A stretch of DNA of 64,000 bases from Mesorhizobium sp. J8 (GTDB lineage Bacteria; Pseudomonadota; Alphaproteobacteria; Rhizobiales; Rhizobiaceae). Where the stretch lies: contig NZ_AP024109.1 of NCBI RefSeq assembly GCF_016591715.1, positions 1,426,001 through 1,490,000 of the forward strand. Direction: 5' to 3'. This document shows positions 37,564 through 46,451 of this stretch, in pieces (the stretch's first letter is position 1; each line of letters opens with the position of its first letter). The notes under the pieces were generated by a model. It did not search any database. It was given only the letters and a program-made list of their open reading frames with translations, and was not told the origin of the DNA. The position numbers were made by a program, and so were the translations under genes.

Positions 37564-39597
37564 CTATTCACGGCCTCTGGCACCACGGCCTGCAGACAGC
37601 CGGACGGGCTCGGCTATCCAGTCGCGGTCCAACCAACTGAGCTTGGGAACGTCTAGCCCAAACCTTTCGGCAATGGGCGCGGCGAAACTCGGTACGACGG
37701 GATATGTCGCGACACAGAGGCCGACGAGCGCGAAAGTCACCACGCGAGCCGCGGTCCGGTCAAGCGCATCGTTGACCTTCGTAGCAGCCGAACCTTGCAG
37801 CACTGAACATGAATAGCGGTCGATGGCATCGACGAACGCCTCGATTGCGCGAGTCAACTGACGTACGTCCGGATAATCCGCTTCGAAGCGCGCCCGCACT
37901 TCTGCGTTGAAGCGTTTGCAGTCCGCGAGGAATGCAATCTCGGTGGCTGACCACTGGCCAGGACATGGTAGCTCGTCTGTCGCGACCCGGCCGACGACCT
38001 CGTTGGCCTTCGCGATCGATCTCGACAGCCGTCTGTCCCAGAAGTCCCGTTTCCAGTTCTCGTAGGCACTGATAGAGAAGTCCTCGACATCGCCGTCCGG
38101 ACGGCAGCGACACAAGTAGAAGCGAAGCGGCCCGGCGGTCTCTTCCGCAGCCATGTCGTTCACCCAGATTGCGTGATTTCGTGACGTTGAGAACTTCTTC
38201 CCCTCGAGAGTGAGCATCTGGTTGACGAAAATCCGTCGCGGGAGCATCTCGTGCAGATCAAGGGCCGAAAGTACCGCGGGAATAACCAACAGACGCCCAA
38301 AGGCGTTATCCGCGCCGAAGAGGATGTTCACCTCCGGCATTTCGTCCTGCGGGATTTGGTACCAGAAGGCGGGGCATCCGCTCTTTTCCCTTATCGTTTC
38401 TAAGGCGAGCAAGTGCCGAGGCACGTGTTCCATGGTGATGGTGAAACGCTGGCGTTCGTAACCTGGGATTGGGACCCGAATTCCCTCCCGGTTTGGATTT
38501 GAGATGCAGACCTCCGGAAGCCCCCGAGACAGCCAAGACTCAATGTAGAGTTTGGCGTAAACGGGCAGTAAGTCCCGTGAGGCGAAGGATTCGAGTGCGC
38601 CATGCAATGGAGCGAGGTTCAGGAAAAGGCGCTTCAGGAGACGACGTTCCAGTGATCGGCCATCGAGACCGACCGGATTCCGCAGTTCGGCATCGAGGAC
38701 TAGAGCGCCGCAATCCTCGCATTCGTGACCGGAGGAATACCCGCCGCAATAGGGGCACTGGCCGTGGACGAAGGCGTCCACCTTGAAGCGCCCGCTTTGA
38801 ACGTCATACGGGACCAAATGCTCTCTTTCAGCGATCAGGCCTTTGCTGCAAAGTCGCTCAAAGACCTCGAGAACGACCGCCTTCCCGCGGCAGTCAGGCT
38901 CCGTCCCAAGGAAAATATCCGGAACTGCGTTGAACCGATGTAGAGCTTCCTGGAAAGAAGCCGTGTTTTTCTCAGCCAACTGGTAATATTCCAGTCCAGC
39001 GGCACTGGCCGCAATTGCAATGTGCTCAAGGTGACCGTGTGTCCCCTGCAGCACGAAAACCTTTCGGCCGCCAGCCTCAGCAATTCGGCGCAACACATCC
39101 GCGTATAGGAACGGTCCTGAGGCATGACCTATATGCATGCTCCCATTCGGGGTAAGCATGGCGGGCACCAGCAGAAGCGGTCTGTTCTTTCCTCTCAATT
39201 CATTCGCGGAAGTCGCCTTTTCGAAAGCTTCGCGGCTGTGCCACCACACCGTTTGCATGACCGCACCGCTGTCCAAAGCCTCAATCCTGTGCCTGCTCAG
39301 CGGGTCCATCCTGATGCTCTCCCCGCCAAGCAGCAGGAACGTGTCTTCATCCAGGTGAATTCGAACGCCGCCAGAGATCACTGTCCAAAATTCGACTTCA
39401 GTATGGTTATGACGGCAAGTGGTAGCGCCTGGACTGAGCTTCAGCAGTCGGACAGAAACGTCGCCCCCTTCCGGGAAGGGATCATGCATTACGATGCCAC
39501 GGTCGATCGAGATGCGGACGGCGCGTGTTTCATTTTTGAGATCTATTATTTGCGGACGGGTCATTTCGTTTCGACTCTCGAATTTCAAGTTGGCCAT
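37564..39597 (-). CDS. Cupin/methionyl-tRNA-synthetase-like fusion, probable hydrazine synthetase
   Basis: 677 residues; ATG codon 12 is an alternative start. Residues about 45-110 form a cupin with likely metal ligands His63, His65, Glu69 and His103. Residues about 138-600 are a class I MetRS core: HIGH motif at 155-158 in NGSMHIGHASGP, zinc cysteines 281, 284, 293 and 296, and a KMSKS-like KFSTS at 468-472. Housekeeping MetRS has no cupin. This fusion is the hallmark of enzymes such as Spb40 and PyrN, which use ATP to join an amino acid to N6-hydroxylysine, with the cupin rearranging the ester into an N-N bond. The 5' end overlaps the N-hydroxylase gene by 13 bases. The amino acid partner cannot be predicted. 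Confidence 0.8.
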   Translation of the reverse strand: MANLKFESRNEMTRPQIIDLKNETRAVRISIDRGIVMHDPFPEGGDVSVRLLKLSPGATTCRHNHTEVEFWTVISGGVRIHLDEDTFLLLGGESIRMDPLSRHRIEALDSGAVMQTVWWHSREAFEKATSANELRGKNRPLLLVPAMLTPNGSMHIGHASGPFLYADVLRRIAEAGGRKVFVLQGTHGHLEHIAIAASAAGLEYYQLAEKNTASFQEALHRFNAVPDIFLGTEPDCRGKAVVLEVFERLCSKGLIAEREHLVPYDVQSGRFKVDAFVHGQCPYCGGYSSGHECEDCGALVLDAELRNPVGLDGRSLERRLLKRLFLNLAPLHGALESFASRDLLPVYAKLYIESWLSRGLPEVCISNPNREGIRVPIPGYERQRFTITMEHVPRHLLALETIREKSGCPAFWYQIPQDEMPEVNILFGADNAFGRLLVIPAVLSALDLHEMLPRRIFVNQMLTLEGKKFSTSRNHAIWVNDMAAEETAGPLRFYLCRCRPDGDVEDFSISAYENWKRDFWDRRLSRSIAKANEVVGRVATDELPCPGQWSATEIAFLADCKRFNAEVRARFEADYPDVRQLTRAIEAFVDAIDRYSCSVLQGSAATKVNDALDRTAARVVTFALVGLCVATYPVVPSFAAPIAERFGLDVPKLSWLDRDWIAEPVRLSAGRGARGRE

Positions 39598-40919
39598 ACG
39601 GCTGGCACGGTCTCGGGGTGATCCTGAGCAGGATGAAGCACGTGCCCGTCTTGCAGCGCTTCAGCCACCACCGCCGCGCGTTCGGCCAGACCGCCGAGTG
39701 TGTGCTCCGTTAGGCCTCGCAGGCCAAAAGAGTGGTTCATCAGGAAGACACGAGGGCTCGGACCCAAGCGATGCAATTCTGCCATCCGATCGAGGCCCAC
39801 TTCGAAGGATTCGTCGACAGAGACGTCGGCATCTTCCATGCGCGGTTGCAGCGGTTGGAGGAACGATAGATGGCGGCGGTTCGAAAAACCCGTCGCACAT
39901 ACCAGGAGATCAATTTCAACCGTCGTCGGTGCCGGCCCGCCTCCGATTCCGCATAGGTCAAGACGAAGACCATTCTCGAGAGGCCTCGCCGCCGTGATTT
40001 CCGAATACGCGAACAGCTTAAGTCTGTCGCGTCCGCACACCTGGTCCTCAAAGCGAAGATCATAGATGTCTTTGAGGATGTCCTTGGTGACGGTGGAGAA
40101 GTTCGTGTTCCTCGTGTCGGAAAGAAACCTTTTGCGATCTTCGAGTGGCAGCTCTGCGAACTTTAGAGAGTGTGGATAAGTGTAGAAATCATTTACGAAT
40201 GGATTGTCATCCGTCTGTTCGAAGAGGCGACGCCGACCAACAACAATAACTTCCGATACTTCCCGGTGTTGCAGCAGGAATCTGACTATCTCGCCGGCGC
40301 TTTGCCCGGACCCGACGACCGCAACGCGGGCATTCGCATTGATCATTCCCTCGTTCGCATGGGATAGGAAGAAATTTGAATGCACCACGCGGCCGGGATC
40401 AACGGCCAGATTTTCGGGGATGTATGGCTCGTGCCCAAGGCTGACGACCAAGTCGTGAGCCTCGATTTCCGAAACAGTTCCGCTCGAAACATCCCGGACC
40501 GTGACGGCGAGGCTTTGGGGTCCCGGCGGCTCCCCGCGGAACCTAACCGCCACCGCCTCCTTGCCGAAAGAAATCTTATTTGCAAAGAACCGGCTTACCC
40601 AGACCAGATAGTCGGAGAACAGCTTCCTCGAAGGATACAGGTTGTTCGTATGGATGAAGTGATAGAGAAGCTCCTTGTCACGCAGGAATGAGAAGAAAGT
40701 GAAGGGGCTTGCCGGATTCCTCAGGAACGCCAGATCCTTGAATAGCGACACTTGGAGCGCCGAATCCTGAAAAACGATGCCCGGGTGCCATTCTGCACTG
40801 TCGCGGCGCTCAAGGACTTCGAGCGAATGCAAAACCGGGGATTCCCGTTCCTTCAGGCACGTCAGCAGTGCAAGGTTTGCTGGTCCGCTCCCCACGAGCA
40901 GTGTCTTTCGCCTTTGCAT
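39585..40919 (-). CDS. FAD-dependent L-lysine/L-ornithine N-hydroxylase
   Basis: 444 residues. The FAD-binding loop VGSGPANLALL lies at about residues 11-21, the segment FKDLAFLRNPASPFTFFSFL is typical of SidA/IucD/PvdA-type enzymes, the NADPH loop is VVGSGQSAGEIVRFLL, and the C-terminal CATGFSNRRHLSFL is the ATGY-type substrate motif. The enzyme should hydroxylate a side-chain amino group of lysine or ornithine. Beside a cupin-MetRS fusion, the expected product is N6-hydroxylysine for hydrazine formation, not a siderophore; no NRPS or NIS siderophore genes are nearby. The start overlaps the end of the saccharopine-dehydrogenase-like gene by 110 bases. Confidence 0.82.
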   Translation of the reverse strand: MQRRKTLLVGSGPANLALLTCLKERESPVLHSLEVLERRDSAEWHPGIVFQDSALQVSLFKDLAFLRNPASPFTFFSFLRDKELLYHFIHTNNLYPSRKLFSDYLVWVSRFFANKISFGKEAVAVRFRGEPPGPQSLAVTVRDVSSGTVSEIEAHDLVVSLGHEPYIPENLAVDPGRVVHSNFFLSHANEGMINANARVAVVGSGQSAGEIVRFLLQHREVSEVIVVGRRRLFEQTDDNPFVNDFYTYPHSLKFAELPLEDRKRFLSDTRNTNFSTVTKDILKDIYDLRFEDQVCGRDRLKLFAYSEITAARPLENGLRLDLCGIGGGPAPTTVEIDLLVCATGFSNRRHLSFLQPLQPRMEDADVSVDESFEVGLDRMAELHRLGPSPRVFLMNHSFGLRGLTEHTLGGLAERAAVVAEALQDGHVLHPAQDHPETVPAVWPT

Positions 40920-42093
40920 GAGCGGCTCCCAAAATCGTGCTTGTTGCCAACAGCCCGGTCGCGCGCTCGGCTAAGATAGCGATCCGGCTTCTCCGCATTT
41001 GGCCGAGGGCAATCGCGGCGACGTCGGCGAGATTGGCTTCGCCGGGGTGTATGGGGCCCCGCAACTGTTTGCGCGTTACGCATTCCACGGCCGCGACCAC
41101 CGGAACCGCGGTGGCGATAGCCATGCTTGAGAAACCTCGCTCCTGAAGCGCGGAGCGAAGGATAGACGTCCAGCGGGCAACCCGCCCGTGACGGTCCTCA
41201 ATTGCGAGGTCAAGGATGACCTGGTCGCCACCGTCGTTTGGACTCCGGCGACTTAAAAGGGCCTCGGTGACATCCCTGACCTGCAGGCGCGCGCACCCGA
41301 TCTCGACCTCGTCGCCGGACAGTAGCCCAAGGCGATTCAACATCCGAACACCATCCGCAAAGCCCGGCCACCGCACAGTCAACTGACGAAGTGTCGGAAT
41401 GCTAGGATGAGCGTCCGCGGCCGTCGATGAAACCATTGCGTCATCGTATGCCTCGAGAAGGCCGACACCATCCACGAATAGCGAAGACACGTTTTCGAAA
41501 CGATTTCGCGTAATGGCTTGGCCATTGATTCGAGCCAACGCGAGCCTTGGCTCTATTGGCAGCCGACGCCCAAAGGCGAGAGAATAGTTCAGCGGAGGTT
41601 CCGGAATTCTGGGAATCCCTCCGCAATGAGTTACTATGCTCCTTATGTCCTTTAGTTCGGCCGCAACCAGCGAGACCAAAGCTTCGACCAATCCTGGTTC
41701 GAGACCTGCTCCCAAGACTACGGGCGGACCGTCAGACGGTATTCGGAGAGGGTCGTCAGGGTCCGGCCTGCCGACGCACACAATAGGGGTGTGCAGACTT
41801 GCCTCGTGCGTTCGCTGCAAAAGCTCGGCGACCAGATTTCGGCAGTCTTTCCAAGACGTAGCCATGATCAGCGATCGCGTTTGAACTGAAAGACCGGATG
41901 GGTCTAACGAGGCGTCGAAGCGCACGTTCTCGAGATCGCCCAGAAGCCGTCGCGCCGCGGCAAGCGCAGATTGGCTCCTGTCAACCACGACGACGACGAA
42001 CGAGTCCAGCTGATCCGCAAGTTGAAGCGCCACCGCCCGGCCGACTGGACCGGCTCCGATGACGACGTGGCACCTGCCGCGGATAGTGCCCAT
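40810..42093 (-). CDS. Saccharopine-dehydrogenase-like oxidoreductase
   Basis: 427 residues. The N-terminus VVIGAGPVGRAVALQLADQL is a Rossmann NAD(P)-binding fold. The middle (CVGRPDPDDPLRIPSDGPPV, HCGGIPRIPEPPLNYSLAFG) follows the saccharopine dehydrogenase/LYS9-like family, in which CGGxP is typical. In pyrazomycin and formycin pathways a homologue of this family cleaves the lysine part from the N-N adduct, leaving a free hydrazino acid; that role is inferred here. The start follows the MFS stop by 3 bases. The last 36 codons overlap the next gene, so the true end may be shorter or frameshifted. Confidence 0.7.
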   Translation of the reverse strand: MGTIRGRCHVVIGAGPVGRAVALQLADQLDSFVVVVVDRSQSALAAARRLLGDLENVRFDASLDPSGLSVQTRSLIMATSWKDCRNLVAELLQRTHEASLHTPIVCVGRPDPDDPLRIPSDGPPVVLGAGLEPGLVEALVSLVAAELKDIRSIVTHCGGIPRIPEPPLNYSLAFGRRLPIEPRLALARINGQAITRNRFENVSSLFVDGVGLLEAYDDAMVSSTAADAHPSIPTLRQLTVRWPGFADGVRMLNRLGLLSGDEVEIGCARLQVRDVTEALLSRRSPNDGGDQVILDLAIEDRHGRVARWTSILRSALQERGFSSMAIATAVPVVAAVECVTRKQLRGPIHPGEANLADVAAIALGQMRRSRIAILAERATGLLATSTILGAAHAKAKDTARGERTSKPCTADVPEGTGIPGFAFARSP

Positions 42094-42096
42094 GCT

Positions 42097-43335
42097 TCAG
42101 CCTTTGTTACCGGCCACGGTCGGCGCCGGTTTCCGCCGGATGGCACGATAGCCCAGGATAGCAATAACCGTTTGCAGTAGGGCCAAGCCGGCAATTAACA
42201 ACGTCAGCACGTCGTACCCCAGGTGAACTGAGACGAGTCCGGCGACGAAAGGGAATAAATACAGGCCGAGAAAATAGGAAAGACTGAAGATGATCTGCAC
42301 GAAGGTCCGGGATTGCGGCGCAGTTACACGGACAGCTTCTGACTGCATCAGGGGATAGGACAACCCGTAAGTTATCCCGGTCATGAGTGATGTCACTGCG
42401 TAAATAGTCGGGTGGCCGGGAGAGTAGTGAAAGCCGAGAAGCGAAACGCCCATCCCGCCCAGGAGTAGCGGCAACGTGCGCCCGGCTGCGCTTCGAGTTA
42501 CCCGTGGACCAATTGCAAATCTGGAGCCGACTACTGCTATCGCCCAAGAGCCAAAGAATATTTCGTACGGAAGGCCGGACTGGCTCGCAAATGGAGCCTG
42601 GAAATTGACCAGTGTAGTGTAAATGCTTGCGGATAAGAGTACGAGAAGAAAAAAAGGACTGGAATTGCTGAATAGGATATTGGAAAGATCGCGCGTGAGC
42701 GCCGCGTTATTAGGAATATCGGCTTTGCGGATATTCGGTGCGCGTTTCACTGCCCAAAATGACAAAGCCGAACCTGTCGTCGCGGCAAGCATTGCCAGAA
42801 CGAACATATCCACCGTGCCCAAGCCGGTGAAATGGGTAAGGAGGCTGCCAAGCAGTGGTCCGCAGGTCAACCCTAAGGTGGAGAATGCAGAGTAGGCCAT
42901 GAAGCTCGACGGCCGGTCCGCATCGCTTGAGAGGGCGGAAATGCATATCGAGCCCATAGTGAAGTGCAGCGCCCATCCACCCGATTGAAACATGTAGCTC
43001 AGGAAGTAAGGGAATGTCGCGCGCATTCCCGACAATTCGTTCAGGAGCATGGTCGCGCAGCCTGCCGCATAGAGAAGCCCGCCGACCGGTGCGAGCCGCC
43101 GCACGCTAAATTGGCGCGTCAGCGTAGGACTGAGCAGGACTATGAATATGGCGGCCGCCATTCCGGCTGATGAAATCGAACCAAAAAAGATTTCGTTTCG
43201 CCCGATTGACAACAGGTACACTGGAAGCAACGCGAAGGTGCCCATTGCAAAGGAAATCAAGCATCTTTCAACAACGAACAGCCGCCTTGGCCAAAAAGGG
43301 CGCGTAGTGGAGCTAGAGATGCTGCAGGCTTTCAT
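42097..43335 (-). CDS. MFS exporter of the hydrazine operon
   Basis: 412 residues with about 12 membrane segments, beginning after a basic N-terminus (RPFWPRRLFVVERCLISFAM). It is the first gene of a four-gene minus-strand operon. Its likely job is to export or give self-resistance to the operon product; the sequence alone does not define the substrate. No strong Shine-Dalgarno precedes the ATG. The 150 bases upstream carry nested inverted repeats, a probable control region. Confidence 0.75.
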   Translation of the reverse strand: MKACSISSSTTRPFWPRRLFVVERCLISFAMGTFALLPVYLLSIGRNEIFFGSISSAGMAAAIFIVLLSPTLTRQFSVRRLAPVGGLLYAAGCATMLLNELSGMRATFPYFLSYMFQSGGWALHFTMGSICISALSSDADRPSSFMAYSAFSTLGLTCGPLLGSLLTHFTGLGTVDMFVLAMLAATTGSALSFWAVKRAPNIRKADIPNNAALTRDLSNILFSNSSPFFLLVLLSASIYTTLVNFQAPFASQSGLPYEIFFGSWAIAVVGSRFAIGPRVTRSAAGRTLPLLLGGMGVSLLGFHYSPGHPTIYAVTSLMTGITYGLSYPLMQSEAVRVTAPQSRTFVQIIFSLSYFLGLYLFPFVAGLVSVHLGYDVLTLLIAGLALLQTVIAILGYRAIRRKPAPTVAGNKG

Positions 43336-43389
43336 TGATCATTCCATGAATCTGTAAGCTTCTGCGGCGAGGAGATGAAATAAGTATTA

Positions 43390-43499
43390 GGTGGCCGATA
43401 CAATTCTACGTCATGGTTATAAGGTTCGCAGCTATGGGATGCGCCATCTCAGTAATGACATAGATTGTTATTGTCATTCGCCCATTCATATCGGCCACC
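43390..43499. repeat. Inverted repeat GGTGGCCGATA flanking the operon's upstream region
   Basis: GGTGGCCGATA at 43390-43400 is repeated in inverted orientation as TATCGGCCACC at 43489-43499, about 88 bases apart. The exact 11-base match is unlikely by chance at this distance. It may be a pair of regulator sites or ends of a small element. Confidence 0.5.
43454..43478. promoter_or_regulatory. Operator-like dyad AATGACA-N11-TGTCATT
   Basis: Two perfect 7-base arms are separated by 11 bases, with the T-N11-A form expected of LysR-type regulators. It lies about 120 bases upstream of the MFS start, inside the larger inverted repeat. No regulator gene is adjacent. Confidence 0.45.
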
Positions 43500-44551
43500 G
43501 TGCATGAGTAATGGCAGGCAGCTTCTGCCCGCTTCACGGCGAAGTCTCTCAAGATCCATGCCAGGTGATTGGGTGACCCGAAAAAACAGTTTTTCGGTTT
43601 CTTTTCAGACGACTAGCTGGAGGCAAAGCAAGAGCGTGGCAAAGAGGGCCATGTCGTGAACTCGACAAAGGCAGCAGAAGATGTCGTGAGACTGCTATGC
43701 TCTGAACTTGGCCCGGAGCCACAACTCTCGTGGGCCACTCAATGGAGCCCGAGTTTGAGAGGCAGGCACGGACCTTCTGTGTGCTCAGGCAAGGCTCCTT
43801 GGCGTGCAAATTTCGACAACCGCAGCGCAAATCGATGACCAGGGCTTGCAAGCCGAAGCCGGTCTTTTGCCCTTGTTTTAGCCCGGATCCGGAAAACATC
43901 TGCTCCAGCAAGTGCTGCTTCGGCAGCTCCCGTTCGTTGGTCGCCGATGACACCGCTTCGGCACTGTAGGAGGTCCATAATCTGGCGAGCTCGGTGTTTG
44001 GGGTAGAGCAGGACGCGTAGCAGGCATCGACCCTATCGGCATGGAATGCCACCCGAGCCAGTTGCCGCGGCACGGATGTGACGCCGCGAGACTTGCTAGG
44101 AGAAGATCCTTCTTCGGTTCGATAGTGTCCCAGAGGTTGGTATTGAACGAAGTCTGGATGAGCCTTTACCACCAACCTTGGCGGGCGCGCTCAATTCCGG
44201 AGCCGCTCCGCCATTTGTACGCAGTTCGACAGTAATGTCGGGATCGGACCAAAGCTTGTTTGCGGCCGTTCCGCGGCAGCGTAACGACGGAAGTGCGTGG
44301 TCCGGCACGCGATTTGCTGCGGCGGCCTTGGCAGACGACGTTCGTTGTCTGACGGATAAGCGGGCTGAGTTGATGCGCGCGTCGACTTTGTTGCCTTCGG
44401 CAGCGTCGGCGCTCGGCGCCTCGTTGGCTGCCGTTGGCGTTCCAGGCCTCCACCGCGCCGCGCCACTTTCATTCTGGCAAAGAATGGACGTGATTTCCTT
44501 AACGGCCACCACCAGAAGCGATTCCGGATCGAGAGATGCAAGGAACAAAGA
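43500..44551. other. Long stretch without a recognisable gene
   Basis: About 1.05 kb between the hydrazine operon and tdh. Frames of 60-208 codons exist on both strands (for example minus 43549-44175 and plus 44178-44564) but have no recognisable domain or start context. Composition and broken frames suggest decayed sequence. No nod box or IS end was found. Confidence 0.4.
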
Positions 44552-45586
44552 ATGTCCAACATGATGAAGGCGCTGGTGAAGGCCAAGGCCGAGCCGGGCA
44601 TCTGGATGGAAGAGGTGCCGGTGCCAGAAATTGGCCCCAACGACGTGCTGATCAAGGTCAAGAAGACCGCGATCTGCGGCACCGACGTCCACATCTACAA
44701 CTGGGACCAGTGGGCGCAGAAGACCGTGCCGGTGCCGATGGTGACCGGCCATGAATTCGTCGGCACGGTTGCCGATTGCGGCGCGGCGGTCACCGAATAC
44801 AAGGTCGGCCAGCGCGTCTCGGGCGAGGGTCATATCGTCTGCGGCCATTGCCGCAACTGTCGCGCGGGCAGGGGGCATCTGTGCCGCAACACGCTCGGCG
44901 TCGGCGTCAACCGTCCGGGCGCCTTCGGCGAATACATGGCGATCCCGCAGCACAATGTCGTACCGATCCCCGACGACGTGCCGGACGAGATCGCGGCCAT
45001 CTTCGATCCGCTAGGCAACGCGGTCCACACGGCATTGTCGTTCGATTTGGTCGGCGAGGACGTGCTGGTCACCGGAGCCGGCCCGATCGGCATCATGGGC
45101 GCGCTGGTCGCGCAATGCGTCGGCGCGCGCAAAGTCGTCATCACCGACATCAACCCGGTCAGGCTGGATCTGGCGCGCAAGCTCGGCGTCCAGCACGTCG
45201 TCGACGCCTCGAAGGAGAAGCTGCGCGACGTCATGCCTTCTATCGGCATGACCGAGGGTTTTGACGTCGGGCTTGAGATGTCGGGCGCAGCGCCCGCCTT
45301 CCGCGACATGATCGACACCATGAACAATGGCGGCAAGATCGCCATTCTCGGCATCGCGCCGACCGGCTTCGAGATCGACTGGAACAAGGTCATCTTCAAG
45401 ATGCTGCATCTCAAGGGCATCTACGGCCGCGAGATGTTCGAGACCTGGTACAAGATGATCGCCCTGGTGCAAGGCCCGCTCGATGTTTCGGGGCTAATCA
45501 CGCACCGCATCGGCATCGATGATTTCCAGGTTGGGTTCGATGCGATGCGGAGCGGTAGTTCTGGCAAGGTGGTGATGGATTGGTGA
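44552..45586 (+). CDS. tdh: L-threonine 3-dehydrogenase
   Basis: 344 residues, the usual length. A zinc-dependent medium-chain dehydrogenase that oxidises threonine to 2-amino-3-ketobutyrate. Catalytic zinc ligands are visible (Cys in [12 protein letters not shown], His-Glu in VTGHEFVG), structural zinc cysteines lie in [15 protein letters not shown], and the NAD loop is [28 protein letters not shown] and [15 protein letters not shown] are Tdh-specific. The ATG follows AAGGAACAAAGA. Its usual partner kbl is absent here. Base use is GC-rich and regular, unlike its surroundings. Confidence 0.93.
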   Translation: MSNMMKALVKAKAEPGIWMEEVPVPEIGPNDVLIKVKKTAICGTDVHIYNWDQWAQKTVPVPMVTGHEFVGTVADCGAAVTEYKVGQRVSGEGHIVCGHCRNCRAGRGHLCRNTLGVGVNRPGAFGEYMAIPQHNVVPIPDDVPDEIAAIFDPLGNAVHTALSFDLVGEDVLVTGAGPIGIMGALVAQCVGARKVVITDINPVRLDLARKLGVQHVVDASKEKLRDVMPSIGMTEGFDVGLEMSGAAPAFRDMIDTMNNGGKIAILGIAPTGFEIDWNKVIFKMLHLKGIYGREMFETWYKMIALVQGPLDVSGLITHRIGIDDFQVGFDAMRSGSSGKVVMDW

Positions 45587-45864
45587 GGGAGAGGATGGGT
45601 TGTTGCTGCCCCTTTCCGACAGGAACACGTGTGCGGTGGGGCAAGCCCAAGCCGAAAGGGCTGCAACCGTGACGAGAGCGCCTTCTCAGCCAGCTCGATT
45701 GATGCACCGGCGGTGAGCTTTCGATGGCCTCAGGCGACCTCTGGTCACGGTTGCGGGTGCGTTTTGATATCCTCGTCGGGCGCCCGGTGATCCCTCGGTG
45801 GTGGCAGCCGGGTTTGCGGGTTGCGGTCAGCGGGGTTCGTTTCGGGACGTCTGCGCTCCATCAT

Positions 45865-46090
45865 TTATGTCGCGAGTTGCAGGATGCGACTGAGGACGAT
45901 GCGGAGAGTCCGCTGGTCCGGGCAGGATGTCGGCAAGTGCAGGCGCATTTGCGTCGAGCACGCGCGCAGCGATCGTGATGAGGCGCAATTGCAACGTGTC
46001 GAATTGGGTGACTGCAAAGCTGGAGCGTTTCGCCACGAGGCGCGCAGTTCCACATCATCCAGTAGCCGCCGGCATTCAAAACAGCCAGAA
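45865..46090 (-). pseudogene. IS1380-type transposase C-terminal remnant
   Basis: In several frames on the minus strand: LNAGGYWMMWNCA, then QFDTLQLRLITIAARVLD, then HLPTSCPDQRTLRIVLSRIL and a stop. Together they resemble the end of IS1380-family transposases (HAGAYWL, FDT-RL-LIK-AARV, P-YP). Frameshifts show it is dead. The rest of 45587-46451 shows no other gene I recognise, although longer frames exist on both strands. Confidence 0.5.
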
Positions 46091-46451
46091 CTAATTGGCC
46101 GTCACTCTTGTGCAGGAGGTGCGGTCGGCCGCAAGGTGCGTCTCCACGACTTGGACATCGTTCTCCGCAGCGCCGCGCCGACAGAGAGAGCCCGAGAGCG
46201 ACTTGGCTTTTCCGCCGACATCAGGGGCATCATAACGACAAGTGCCGTTCTCGCCGCGGAGAAGACGTCGAAGGTCTCGAGCGCAATAGATCTCAAAAGC
46301 AGAACGGTCAGTTGGTCTCTCCTGATCCTGGCCGATGCTCCTGCCGCGCAGGGCGGCGAATCACACGATCGAACTTCGCGCCGACTGTCCATAGGCGAGC
46401 CCGCCCGGCTATAGCCGCACCCTGACGTCCATCACGGCCGCGCTCCACGGC

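Noticed and set aside
37564..39597. Housekeeping methionyl-tRNA synthetase
   Set aside because: The N-terminal cupin and the linked N-hydroxylase and saccharopine-dehydrogenase genes do not fit a translation role; the fusion matches hydrazine synthetases.
39585..40919. Siderophore N-hydroxylase
   Set aside because: No NRPS, NIS synthetase, acyltransferase or TonB receptor is nearby, whereas the cupin-MetRS gene overlaps it by 13 bases.
43549..44175. 208-codon minus-strand frame
   Set aside because: No domain, no ribosome site and no family likeness; treated as decayed non-coding DNA.
44096..44953. 285-codon minus-strand frame over the tdh start
   Set aside because: Mostly antisense to tdh and without a recognisable domain.
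45821..46414. 197-codon plus-strand frame after tdh
   Set aside because: The opposite strand carries an IS1380-type transposase remnant; the plus frame has no recognisable product.
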